Source: Croceibacterium_B sp963783195 | Lineage (GTDB): Bacteria; Pseudomonadota; Alphaproteobacteria; Sphingomonadales; Sphingomonadaceae | Assembly: GCA_963783195.1 (NCBI GenBank) | Contig: CAWAMV010000004.1 | Span: 186,001-250,000, forward strand | Length of the DNA stretch: 64,000 bases | Direction: 5' to 3' | In this document: in pieces, positions 1 to 7,340 of the stretch | Position numbering within the stretch: the first letter of the stretch is position 1 | Layout of the letters: each line of letters opens with the position of its first letter | Position numbers and translations under genes: made by a program | Notes under the pieces: generated by a model | What the model was told of the DNA's origin: nothing | What the model saw: only the letters and a program-made list of their open reading frames with translations | Database searches by the model: none

Positions 1-244
1 TGAGCCCATCTGAAATGTGTTCACCGACCTCGTTTGCGTGTTCTTTTATTAAGGGGCTTATCTTGATATTTTCGACGTTGTAGTCGTAAACTTCCTTAAG
101 TGTCTCCGAGAGCAGCTCAGCAGCAGTTGTCACGCCAGAAGCTACCGGACCGACGAGCGCAATCACGATTTCCAAGCTGAGCCGGTCTTCGACCCTTAAT
201 GAGGGTACCTGATCCGCGTTTTTTCCCTCATCGGGGAGGTCCAT
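1..244 (-). CDS. Partial P-loop protein resembling the N-terminus of anti-phage dCTP deaminase (AvcD-like)
   Basis: The minus strand carries an open frame that runs off the window edge; 81 codons are visible from an ATG at 244. Around residues 26-48 it reads IVIALVGPVASGVTTAAELL, a hydrophobic strand followed by a glycine-rich P-loop-like turn, then a helix and a second strand ending NVENIKISPLI. This layout matches what I know of the amino-terminal nucleotide-kinase-like domain of the AvcD/dCTP-deaminase defence proteins, which deplete dCTP during phage infection. The deaminase domain itself would lie outside the window. The segment is visibly richer in A/T than its neighbours, suggesting horizontal acquisition. 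It sits 33 bases behind the nrdB stop on the same strand. A TTG at 271 in the same frame is an alternative start. Seen: frame and motif. Inferred: family and defence role. Another P-loop kinase is the main alternative. Confidence 0.5.
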   Translation of the reverse strand, partial: MDLPDEGKNADQVPSLRVEDRLSLEIVIALVGPVASGVTTAAELLSETLKEVYDYNVENIKISPLIKEHANEVGEHISDGL

Positions 245-276
245 TGGCGTGCTCTGAGGCTTCGAAGACAATTCCG

Positions 277-1344
277 CTACTCCGCCGCCACGCTCCCGGC
301 CCGCATCATCCCCAAACAACCCCGGCCCGTCGCCCTCGCCTTCGTCCTCGTTCGCGGCCCTGCCCTTGGCTTTCTGGCGCTGGTCGAAGCTGGCCCAGAC
401 GTCGTTCCAGTTCCCTTGGTCGCGGCCTTGGAATATTCGGTCGCGCGGGTTTCGAAGAAGTTGGCGTGTTCCACCCCGTTGAGGAGCGGGGCGAGCCAGG
501 GGAGCGGGTGGTCTTCGACCATGTAGATGCTCTGCAGGCCGAGCTGGCCCAGCCGCCAGTCGGCGATGTAGCGGATGTAGCGCTTGATCTCCTTGGCGGT
601 CATGCCCGGCACCGGGCCGGCTTCGAACGCCAGGTCGATGAAGGCGTCTTCCAGCCGCACCGTCTTCTGGCACATGTCCATGATGTCTTCCTTGACCGCC
701 TTGGTCAGGCAGTCGCGTTCCTTGTGAAGGCGTGGAACAGGCGGGTGATGCCTTCGCAGTGCAGGCTTTCGTCGCGCACCGACCAGCTGATGATCTGGCC
801 CATGCCCTTCATCTTGTTGAAGCGCGGGAAGTTCATCAGCATGGCGAAGCTGGCGAACAGCTGCAGCCCTTCGGTGAACCCGCCGAACATCGCCAGCGTG
901 CGGGCGATGTCCTCGTCATTGTCGACGCCGAACTGCTGCAGGTAGTCGTGCTTGTCCTTCATCTCGGCATATTCGAGGAACATGCCGTATTCGCTTTCCG
1001 GCATGCCGATCGTGTCGAGCAGGTGGCTGTAGGCCGCGATGTGCACCGTCTCCATGTTGGAGAAGGCGGCCAGCATCATCTTGATCTCGGTCGGCTTGAA
1101 CACCCGGCCGTACTTCTCGTGGTAGCAGTTCTGCACGTCGATGTCGGCCTGGGTGAAGAAGCGGAAGATCTGCGTGAGCAGGTTCTTCTCGTGCTCGGAC
1201 AGCTTCTGCGCCCAGTCGCGGCAGTCTTCGCCCAGCGGCACTTCCTCCGGCATCCAGTGGATCTGCTGCTGGCGTTTCCAGAACTCATAGGCCCACGGGA
1301 TATTCGAACGGCTTGTAGGTCTTGCGGGCTTCGAGCAGCGGCAT
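277..1344 (-). pseudogene. nrdB: Ribonucleoside-diphosphate reductase beta subunit, reading frame broken by single-base indels
   Basis: The protein is the class I RNR small subunit, which builds the diferric-tyrosyl radical cofactor used by NrdA to make dNTPs. Family residues are present, such as FSNMETVHIAAYSHLLDTIG, SVRDESLHCEG and MVEDHPLPWLAPLLNG. The frame is broken at least three times: an extra base in the G run near 1297-1299, a missing base near 725, and a missing base near 412. A fourth change near 300 would restore a plausible ending AGSVAAE. Correcting these yields about 350 residues, a normal length, starting MPLLEARKTYKPFEYPWAYE at 1344. All cysteine- and metal-region sequence is conserved, which argues for sequencing error over decay, because RNR is essential unless a second copy exists. 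nrdA lies 2.5 kb upstream on the same strand rather than adjacent. Confidence 0.85.
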
Positions 1345-1596
1345 CTGGTGTCTCCGTAACGCGTCGGCCCCCATATATAGCGATTGCGGGCCTGAAAGGG
1401 AATCGGCTGCGGGAAGGAATTTCACCGCCCCTGCGCAACTCATCGGGCGCTACGCTAAGCCTTCCGGCGCGGGGGACGAAGGGCCGCGGTGCGCTCCGTT
1501 GGGGAAAACGCTTCGGCGCATCCGGCGCGGTTCGTCGCAAATCGCCGGAACCGGTTTTTTGCCTGCGAATTTAAGGGCTGGAGAGGAGGAACCGCC

Positions 1597-1824
1597 ATGT
1601 GGTACAGGCATCCCCAGCAGCAACAGCGCGGCGTGCAGATCAAGCCGCCGCAACCCGCGCTCCACCGCGAGCCGCACGCCCTCGGGCCGGTCACGCGCTG
1701 TACCACGACGTGCGACGTGACGGGCGCCCGCCAGCCTGGCTGGGCCAAGCCGGCCCACGCCGCGCAGGCTGCGCAGGCGGCCTTGCGCACACTGGAGAAC
1801 GAAGCCGGCAGCGCGCTGCCCTAG
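1597..1824 (+). CDS. Small hypothetical protein, 75 aa
   Basis: I do not recognise this protein. The case for a gene is a strong ribosome-binding site (GAGAGGAGGA) six bases before the ATG at 1597 and an open frame to a TAG at 1824. The product begins MWYRHPQQQQRG, is rich in Gln, Pro, Ala and Arg and has two cysteines (CTTTC) near the middle; no domain or membrane segment is visible. It is followed 47 bases later by another small gene with its own Shine-Dalgarno. Because the surrounding 2 kb contains several apparent single-base indels, the C-terminal half may be read in the wrong frame. Confidence 0.4.
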   Translation: MWYRHPQQQQRGVQIKPPQPALHREPHALGPVTRCTTTCDVTGARQPGWAKPAHAAQAAQAALRTLENEAGSALP

Positions 1825-1871
1825 GCACCGTGCGCGTTCCTCCCGGCCCACAGACCACAGGAGATACCCCC

Positions 1872-2083
1872 ATGGGCGAATACGAACCCGACAACTCCCG
1901 CATCGTGACCAATGTCGCCAGCGAAGCGCCCGGCGAACCGCCGCGCACCGGCCCGCGAGAGGCCGAGGCGCGCGCCAAGGCCGGGAAGCGCACGAGGATG
2001 AGGAGGACGACAAACCCACCGCGCGCGATGCGAGGGGCGAAAAGCAGAAAGGCTTTGCCACTCCGCTGCGCCGGACGGACTGA
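1872..2083 (+). pseudogene. Small acidic-tailed hypothetical protein, one apparent frameshift
   Basis: An ATG at 1872 follows a clear AGGAG site. The start reads MGEYEPDNSRIVTNVASEAP and then loses coding character near 1981-1985, where the frame turns Arg/Thr rich. Adding one base in the C/G run at that point gives an acidic, hydrophilic tail (roughly EAHEDEEDDKPTARDARG) ending at the TGA at 2081-2083. The repaired product would be about 70 residues, highly charged and probably disordered. No function is assigned. It ends 15 bases before the convergent membrane-protein gene. Confidence 0.45.
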
Positions 2084-2097
2084 CGCCGCCGGGCGCG

Positions 2098-2409
2098 TTA
2101 CTTGCTCCGCCGCTCCATCCACGCGCGATAGCGGCGCGAAACGTCGAGCAGGAGCAGGATAGGCGTCGACCACAGCCAGGTCAGCAGCGCCGCTTCGATC
2201 CAGCCGCGGTTTTCCGGCAGGCGGATCGAGCAGGCCATCATCTTGACGAAGGTGTCGGGCGTGCAGGTCGAAGGCCAGTAGGCATGCTTGAGAAGGTACC
2301 AGCCCAGGATCAGCCAGCTGGTCTGGGAGAGATAGAGCACCACGTAACGCGACATGCCGAGGTCGGCTACGCCGTGGTACTTGCTCGCTCGGATGATCGG
2401 CGCGCCCAT
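2098..2409 (-). CDS. Small membrane protein of unknown function, 103 aa
   Basis: The product has two likely membrane segments, one around residues 24-40 (VVLYLSQTSWLILGWYLL) and one around 72-88 (AALLTWLWSTPILLLL). The stretch between them contains two cysteines (STCTPDTF, MMACSI), which could form a disulphide if it faces the periplasm. A short basic tail (RRYRAWMERRSK) suits the positive-inside rule at the C-terminus. It lies on the same strand as nrdA and nrdB, between them, 70 bases downstream of the secreted protein gene at 2479. I do not recognise the family. Confidence 0.55.
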   Translation of the reverse strand: MGAPIIRASKYHGVADLGMSRYVVLYLSQTSWLILGWYLLKHAYWPSTCTPDTFVKMMACSIRLPENRGWIEAALLTWLWSTPILLLLDVSRRYRAWMERRSK

Positions 2410-2478
2410 GGCCTTGTCCTAGGCGCGATTGGTTAAGATTCTGCCACCAGCGCCGGCTTTGCGCCCTCGTCCGGCGGG

Positions 2479-2994
2479 TTATCCGTTGGCGGCGCAGCGC
2501 TGGAGCTGGGCGAACGAGGCCTGCGCTTCGTCGAGAACGTAGTCGCCCAGGTCCGTATCGCCGACGGTCACCCGGACGTTGCGCGATTGCGCCAGCGCCT
2601 CGCCCAGGCCGGCGCCGTTCTCGGAACCCCACTGACCCGCGATCGCCCGGTTGTCGCCGCTCATGTGGGCGATCGGCACGGATTCGTTGAGCCACCGGGA
2701 ATAGCGGGTCTTGCCGTCGAACTGCAGCAGCAGCGCCGCCGGGCTGCCCTCGCGCGCCTCCAGATCGGTCCACCCGGCGCTCGCGGCGACGAAGCCGAGG
2801 TCGCGGGTCGCCGGGTCGAGCACGAACGAGAGCATCACCGGCGCCGCCTGGTCCGACTGGTAGACGGCGGTCATCGTGCAGGCCCCGGCGGGCTTGCGTT
2901 CGACCAGCCAGATACCCTTTGCGTGAGCCGCCTGCGGCAGCGCGAGTGCGAGTGCCGCCGCGGCGGCGAGACGTGTGGTGCAATACGATGCCAT
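2479..2994 (-). CDS. Secreted hypothetical protein, 171 aa
   Basis: A typical Sec signal peptide is visible: a basic start, a hydrophobic alanine-rich core (AAAAALALALPQ) and an AHA-K cleavage site near residue 25. The mature part is mixed alpha/beta in composition and contains two cysteines, one in PAGACTMTAVY and one near the C-terminus (LQRCAANG), plausibly a disulphide. No known domain is recognised. It is likely periplasmic. It is divergent from the DUF2171 gene at 3147, with the intervening 150 bases holding that gene's candidate stress promoter. Confidence 0.6.
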   Translation of the reverse strand: MASYCTTRLAAAAALALALPQAAHAKGIWLVERKPAGACTMTAVYQSDQAAPVMLSFVLDPATRDLGFVAASAGWTDLEAREGSPAALLLQFDGKTRYSRWLNESVPIAHMSGDNRAIAGQWGSENGAGLGEALAQSRNVRVTVGDTDLGDYVLDEAQASFAQLQRCAANG

Positions 2995-3088
2995 GAGCCT
3001 CTCCCCGGGCCGAAGACGCGGTCACGATACCCCACGAGGGCCCGCGCTGCAATTCACGGCGCCGGGGGTGCGCAATGTCGCATCGCGC

Positions 3089-3114
3089 GGGACCGACTGC
3101 GCCCGCGAAGCGTT
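3089..3114 (+). promoter_or_regulatory. Candidate EcfG-type stress promoter before the DUF2171 gene
   Basis: GGGAC at 3089-3093 and CGTTGGG from 3111 are separated by 17 bases. This differs by one base from the GGAAC-N16/17-CGTT pattern known for EcfG in alphaproteobacteria. It lies 33 bases before the start codon of the DUF2171 gene. The mismatch keeps it tentative. Confidence 0.35.
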
Positions 3115-3146
3115 GGGTCATCGAAGCAGATCGAAGGAGAAGCATC

Positions 3147-3413
3147 ATGACCGACGCCAGCCAGATCAAGGAACACATGGAAGTCATCGGCGCCGACGGC
3201 GCGCCCGTGGGGGTAGTCGACGGAGTTGAGGGTGACCGCATCAAGCTGACCAAGAAGTCCTCCAGCGCGCTGGTGGCCGAAGGAGACGGCGAACATTCCG
3301 GGCACCATCACTACATCCCGCTCGGGCTGGTGGCCGACATCGAGGGCGACAAGGTCCGTCTCAGCGCCACCGGCGCCAACGCCTACGCGATGGAAGAGGA
3401 AGAAAAATCCTGA
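3147..3413 (+). CDS. DUF2171 (PRC-barrel-like) protein, 88 aa
   Basis: The product MTDASQIKEHMEVIGADGAP matches the DUF2171 family, short beta-rich proteins of unknown function that often sit in stress regulons. The repeated GADGAPVGVVDGVEGDRIKL and GLVADIEGDKVRL segments suggest a PRC-barrel-like fold. A His-rich stretch (EHSGHHHYIPLG) in the middle and a Glu-rich tail (MEEEEKS) are notable. The start at 3147 is chosen because AAGGAG lies seven bases upstream; an in-frame ATG at 3075 has no such site. A strong terminator follows, so it is probably monocistronic. The upstream region carries a near-consensus EcfG promoter. Confidence 0.8.
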   Translation: MTDASQIKEHMEVIGADGAPVGVVDGVEGDRIKLTKKSSSALVAEGDGEHSGHHHYIPLGLVADIEGDKVRLSATGANAYAMEEEEKS

Positions 3414-3450
3414 TCCGCGCCTGACGCGAACAGCGCGGCCCAGCGCCGTC

Positions 3451-3491
3451 AAAAACGCCCCCGGGCCGGTATTGGCGCGGGGGCGTTTTTT
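3451..3491 (+). terminator. Rho-independent terminator
   Basis: AACGCCCCCG and CGGGGGCGTT form a long GC-rich stem, followed by a run of six T. It ends the DUF2171 transcript and, with the A run on its other side, may also serve the convergent gene at 3510-3776. Confidence 0.85.
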
Positions 3492-3509
3492 GTCGCTGCG
3501 GTAACCGCC

Positions 3510-3776
3510 CTACTGGCGCGGCGTCTCGACGACGTTGTCTAAATCCATTGCCCAGCTCCAGATCGACACGCTCGCGATCCAGCCCAGGTTGAAGGCAACG
3601 ATCACCGCCCAGACCGTGCCGCGCGAGGCCCTGCGCGGGCCGGGTCCGGGGTCGATCTCGCCAGTGCCACGAAACAGCCGCGCAACAGCGCGGGCGTTGA
3701 TCATCAGCCAGACGCCGCTGGCCGCGGTGACGAGTATTGCGACGGCGAGGGATGTTTGCACAAGCCAAAGGGGCAC
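3510..3776 (-). CDS. Small two-helix membrane protein, 88 aa
   Basis: Two transmembrane helices are visible (LVQTSLAVAILVTAASGVWLM and TVWAVIVAFNLGWIASVSIW). They are joined by a basic, proline/glycine-rich loop (RLFRGTGEIDPGPGPRRASR), so the loop is probably cytoplasmic. I chose the GTG at 3776 as start because GGAGA lies ahead of it and it falls after the end of nrdA. The same frame stays open upstream to an ATG at 3914 inside nrdA, which would add an unlikely basic leader. Function unknown. It follows nrdA by about 100 bases on the same strand and could be cotranscribed. Confidence 0.5.
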   Translation of the reverse strand: MPLWLVQTSLAVAILVTAASGVWLMINARAVARLFRGTGEIDPGPGPRRASRGTVWAVIVAFNLGWIASVSIWSWAMDLDNVVETPRQ

Positions 3777-3873
3777 GGCCGATTTCTCCGCGGTTTGACA
3801 CTGCCCCTCCTCCGCGAAAAACGAACGAGGGATGCGCAATGTTCCGGACGGCCGCCCCGCTATTGGCAGGCCG

Positions 3874-5895
3874 TCACTGGCAGGCCAGGCATTCCTCGTA
3901 GTCAGTGCCTTCACCGGCGCTGAGGTTGTATTGCGCGGCGGCCTTGGTGTTGTCGGTCTCCACCCCGCCGGCGAAACCGGCGCGCTGCACCGACTTCGAC
4001 CGCAGGTAGTAGAGCGACTTGATGCCCTTCTCCCACGCCTGGAAGTGCAGCTGCATCAGGTCCCACTTTTCCACGTCCGCCGGGATGAACAGGTTGAGGC
4101 TCTGCGCCTGGTCGATGAACGGGCTGCGGTCGGCGGCGAATTCGAGCAGCCAGCGCTGGTCGATTTCGAAGCTGGTCTTGTAGACCGCCTTTTCCTCCGG
4201 TGAGAGGAAGTCGAGGTGCTGGACCGAACCCCCGCGCTCAAGGATCGAGTTCCACACCGCGGTGGAATCCTTGCTCTTCGATTGCAGCAGCTTCTCGAGG
4301 TACGGGTTCTTCACGACGAACGAACCCGACAGCGTCTTGTGGGTGTAGATGTTGGCCGGGATCGGTTCGATGCAGGCGCTGGTGCCCCCGCAGATGATGC
4401 TGATCGACGCCGTCGGGGCGATCGCCATCTTGCAGGAAAAGCGCTCCATCGCGCCCATTTCCTCGGCGTCCGGGCACGCGCCGCGCTCTTCGGCCAGCAT
4501 CATCGACGCCTCGTTTGCCTTGGCGCTGATGTGCTTGAACATCTTGAGGTTCCAGACCTTGGCCATCGGGCTTTCGAAGCCGATGCCCTTCATCTGCAGG
4601 AACGAGTGGAAGCCCATCACGCCCATGCCGACGCTGCGTTCGCGCATGGCGGAATACTTGGCCCGCGCCATCTCTTGCGGCGCGCGGTCGATGTAATCCT
4701 GCAGCACGTTGTCGAGGAAGCGCATGACGTCCTCGACGAAGAGCTTGTCGCCGTTCCACTCGTCCCAGGTCTCGAGGTTGAGGCTCGAGAGGCAGCAGAC
4801 CGCGGTGCGGTCGTTGCCGAGGTGGTCGACGCCGGTCGGCAGGGTGATTTCCGAGCACAGGTTCGAGGTGGAAACCTTGAGCCCGAGCTCGCGGTGGTGC
4901 GCCGGCATCATCCGGTTCACGGTGTCCGAGAAGACGATGTAGGGTTCGCCGGTGGCGAGGCGCGTTTCGACCAGCTTCTGGAACAGGCTGCGCGCATCGA
5001 CGGTGGCCCGCACAGAACCGTCCTTCGGGCTGAGGAGGTTCCATTCGCTCCCTGCGCGGACGGCTTCCATGAAGGCATCCGACAGCAGCACGCCGTGGTG
5101 CAGGTTCAACGCCTTGCGGTTGAAATCGCCCGACGGTTTGCGGATCTCGAGGAATTCCTCGATCTCGGGATGCGAGATGTCGAGATAGCAGGCGGCCGAA
5201 CCGCGCCGCAGCGAACCCTGGCTGATCGCCAGCGTCAGCGAATCCATCACCCGCACGAAGGGAATGATGCCGCTGGTCTTGCCATTGAGGCCGACCGGCT
5301 CGCCAATGCCGCGCACGTGGCCCCAGTAGGTGCCGATGCCGCCGCCGCGGCTGGCCAGCCAGACGTTCTCGTTCCAGGTGCCGACGATGCCTTCGAGACT
5401 GTCGGACACGGAGTTGAGGTAGCACGAGATCGGCAGGCCGCGGCCGGTGCCGCCGTTCGACAGCACCGGGGTCGCCGGCATGAACCACAGGCGGCTGATG
5501 TAGTCGTAGAGCCGCTGGGCGTGCTCCTGGTCGTCGGCATAGGCGTCGGCCACGCGCGCGAAGAGGTCCTGGTAGCTTTCGCCCGGCAGCAGGTAGCGGT
5601 CGGTCAGGGTTTCCTTGCCGAACTCGGTCAGCAGAGCGTCGCGCGATTCGTCGGTCACGACGTTGAAGCGGCGCGCGCGGACCGACTTGGAATCGTCCAC
5701 CGGTTTGACAGCCGCCTTGAGCGCCTCGGCCATGGCTTCGGCGGCGGCCGCTTCGACCACCAGCGATTCGCTGCCTTCGTCCTTCTTGTCCATTTTCACC
5801 GCTTTCTTCGGGGCCGCTGCGGGCTCTCCGGCCGTCACGCCCATGTCGAGTTCGCCAAGGCCCATCGCCGCTTCATCCCCGTTCCGAAATTCCAT
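3874..5895 (-). CDS. nrdA: Ribonucleoside-diphosphate reductase alpha subunit (class I)
   Basis: This catalytic subunit reduces ribonucleotides to deoxyribonucleotides with NrdB. It runs 673 residues from the ATG at 5895 (an ATG at 5982 in frame is possible). Family landmarks include PATPVLSNGGTGRGLPISCYLNS with the active-site cysteine, the NLCSEITLPTG segment, LSSLNLETWDEW, and PTASISIICGGTSACIEPIPANIY. The C-terminus ends ECLACQ, carrying the redox-shuttle CxxC pair. The first ~85 residues are low-complexity and charged, and I see no ATP-cone allosteric domain. Overall dATP feedback must therefore come from elsewhere or be absent, which is known for some RNR subclasses. The 495-base leader upstream contains palindromes that may be operators. 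Confidence 0.95.
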   Translation of the reverse strand: MEFRNGDEAAMGLGELDMGVTAGEPAAAPKKAVKMDKKDEGSESLVVEAAAAEAMAEALKAAVKPVDDSKSVRARRFNVVTDESRDALLTEFGKETLTDRYLLPGESYQDLFARVADAYADDQEHAQRLYDYISRLWFMPATPVLSNGGTGRGLPISCYLNSVSDSLEGIVGTWNENVWLASRGGGIGTYWGHVRGIGEPVGLNGKTSGIIPFVRVMDSLTLAISQGSLRRGSAACYLDISHPEIEEFLEIRKPSGDFNRKALNLHHGVLLSDAFMEAVRAGSEWNLLSPKDGSVRATVDARSLFQKLVETRLATGEPYIVFSDTVNRMMPAHHRELGLKVSTSNLCSEITLPTGVDHLGNDRTAVCCLSSLNLETWDEWNGDKLFVEDVMRFLDNVLQDYIDRAPQEMARAKYSAMRERSVGMGVMGFHSFLQMKGIGFESPMAKVWNLKMFKHISAKANEASMMLAEERGACPDAEEMGAMERFSCKMAIAPTASISIICGGTSACIEPIPANIYTHKTLSGSFVVKNPYLEKLLQSKSKDSTAVWNSILERGGSVQHLDFLSPEEKAVYKTSFEIDQRWLLEFAADRSPFIDQAQSLNLFIPADVEKWDLMQLHFQAWEKGIKSLYYLRSKSVQRAGFAGGVETDNTKAAAQYNLSAGEGTDYEECLACQ

Positions 5896-6079
5896 TGCTC
5901 GCAGTCCCCCGATCGCCACTGGCCGCAACTCCGAGAGAGCCGCGATGTTCCGCCTATGTTCGAATCGCGTGGGCGAAGACACACCCTAGCAATTCGCGCC
6001 TGAACGGGGGCAAAAACTTATCCCCCATCTGTCCCCAGCCGATGCCGCGGAGTCCTTGAACCGGCCCGATTCCGTCCTT

Positions 6080-6096
6080 GCGCGACACTGTCGCGC
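6080..6096. promoter_or_regulatory. Perfect 17-bp interrupted palindrome upstream of nrdA
   Basis: GCGCGACA and TGTCGCGC are exact inverted repeats around a single C. The site lies about 185 bases upstream of the nrdA start codon. It could be a repressor operator, but I cannot name the protein. Confidence 0.4.
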
Positions 6097-6141
6097 GTCG
6101 TGCTGGAATCTAGGTCTTGTGGGTGTGCCCCGCAACCCAAC

Positions 6142-6155
6142 CACTAGCCATAGTG
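6142..6155. promoter_or_regulatory. Candidate NrdR-like box upstream of nrdA
   Basis: CACTA and TAGTG form an inverted repeat around GCCA, similar in shape to NrdR boxes, which regulate RNR genes in most bacteria. A weaker TTGTGG half-site lies about three helical turns nearer nrdA (around 6117-6122). The match is partial, so this is an inference from position and symmetry. Confidence 0.3.
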
Positions 6156-6390
6156 ATTCAACGCGGAATCGGGCGCAAGAGGGTTAAGCCACGATTAAAG
6201 CCGGCGCGACCATTTCGGGGCCGGTGTCTTGTCGGCCTGACACGGTGCGACGCGGCGGACTTCCTAGGGCCGTGCGCGGCGCAAGAGTCAAAATGAGTTG
6301 TCCGAAATTTTTTTTGTCCCCGGCCAGTTGTGAATCGATCGAATCCGGGCGCGCAACTTCGGAACCGAGATGGGGCCGCTTGCGCAAGGA

Positions 6391-6992
6391 TCAACCCGCC
6401 AGGCAATCGGCCCCGGCATCGGCCCCGGCATCGGCAAGGTCGCGCGCCTTGGCGTTCTGACCGGCCCCGGGCGGGACCTTGCCAATGACGCACGGCGTTG
6501 GCGCGAGACGCGCGACGAGGCGGTGGAAACGTCCTCGTTCGTCTCGGGATTCTCGACCACGTTGTAGCGCATGATCAGCGAATTGGGCGCCAGGGGTTTC
6601 CCGGCAGGCCCGCGCCATTCCAGCGTTTCGCCGAGCGCGCTGAACCCGCCGCCGCCGATTTGCGACAGGTCGAGGCTGGTCGGCGTGCCGCCCGGCGGGG
6701 CCAGTTGCAGGTTCGCCCGCAGGTCGCCGACGGTCGAGATCACGCCGTAGCCGCCGAGACCCGGGCATTCCTGCTCGAGATATTGCCCTTCCTCGGTCTC
6801 CTCGCGCACCGTCTCGCAGTCCGACAGCATGGTGTAGGCAAAGGACCGTCCGCGCGCGCCGCCACTTTCTGCCGCGGCGGAAGTGGGCGTGGGGGTGCGT
6901 CGCGGCCCCGTCCTCACCGGCATCGTCGGCGTTTCGGAAGAGCAGGCGGCGAGCGCCAGCGACCCGGCGACAAGCAGGAACGATCGTGTCAT
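6391..6992 (-). pseudogene. Outer-membrane/periplasmic lipoprotein, one apparent frameshift
   Basis: The start MTRSFLLVAGSLALAACSS is a textbook lipoprotein signal with lipobox LAAC (Cys at residue 17). The mature part has a Thr/Pro-rich linker, then a domain with CETVREETEEGQYLEQECPG, where two cysteines may pair. Coding character jumps frame near 6519-6521 in a C/G run. Adding one base lets the protein continue LVARLAPTPCVIGKVPPG and end ADAGADAGADCLAG at a TGA at 6391. The repaired product is about 200 residues. Short direct repeats in the DNA (two copies of a GGCCCCGGCATC-like unit) encode the GAD repeats at the end. Function unknown. Confidence 0.6.
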
Positions 6993-7054
6993 GCTGCCTG
7001 CAACAGGGCCGCGGGCAAAGCTCCCGCGCCAGGCGACCGGGGAGGAAATCTCCG

Positions 7055-7297
7055 ATGCTCAACATCCTGTCGGCCATCCTCGCCGGCCTGATCGTCGGTG
7101 CGCTCGCCCGCTGGTTCTATCCCGGCGCGGTCGAGATGGGCTGGCTTGCCACGATATTGCTGGGCCTCGGCGGATCGCTCCTGGCGGGTCTGCTGACCAG
7201 TCGCGGGCGGCGCGACTTCAACCGCGCCGGCTGCCTCGCCAGCGTGCTGGGTGCGATGGCGCTGATCCTGCTCGGGCGACTGCTGGGCGTCGGCTAG
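7055..7297 (+). CDS. GlsB/YeaQ/YmgE family small membrane protein, 80 aa
   Basis: The product MLNILSAILAGLIVGALARWFYPG contains the G-x-G-A-R signature of the GlsB/YeaQ (transglycosylase-associated) family, inner-membrane proteins with about three helices that are commonly stress-induced. The helices are at about residues 3-20, 29-47 and 61-78. GGAGG lies eight bases before the ATG at 7055. It is divergent from the lipoprotein gene at 6391-6992, sharing a 62-base control region, and convergent with nadB. The biochemical role of the family is not established. Confidence 0.8.
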   Translation: MLNILSAILAGLIVGALARWFYPGAVEMGWLATILLGLGGSLLAGLLTSRGRRDFNRAGCLASVLGAMALILLGRLLGVG

Positions 7298-7340
7298 CCG
7301 GCCAGCGCGGCAAAGAGGCCGGGCCGGGCAACGGCCGGCG

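Larger units (their letters stand above)
5896..6390. other. Intergenic region upstream of nrdA
   Basis: No convincing gene is visible in these 495 bases. The nrdA-proximal part carries the translation start. Further out lie an exact interrupted palindrome (6080-6096) and a CACTA-N4-TAGTG inverted repeat (6142-6155), both plausible operators. A run of eight T near 6307-6314 has no stem in front of it. The distal end is the 3' flank of the lipoprotein gene. Confidence 0.6.

Noticed and set aside
4216..6003. Long plus-strand open frame (about 595 codons) opposite nrdA
   Set aside because: It mirrors codon bias of nrdA on the other strand, is Arg/His/Val rich and has no motif; it is a shadow.
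6300..6320. Run of eight T as a terminator
   Set aside because: No GC-rich stem precedes it on either strand.
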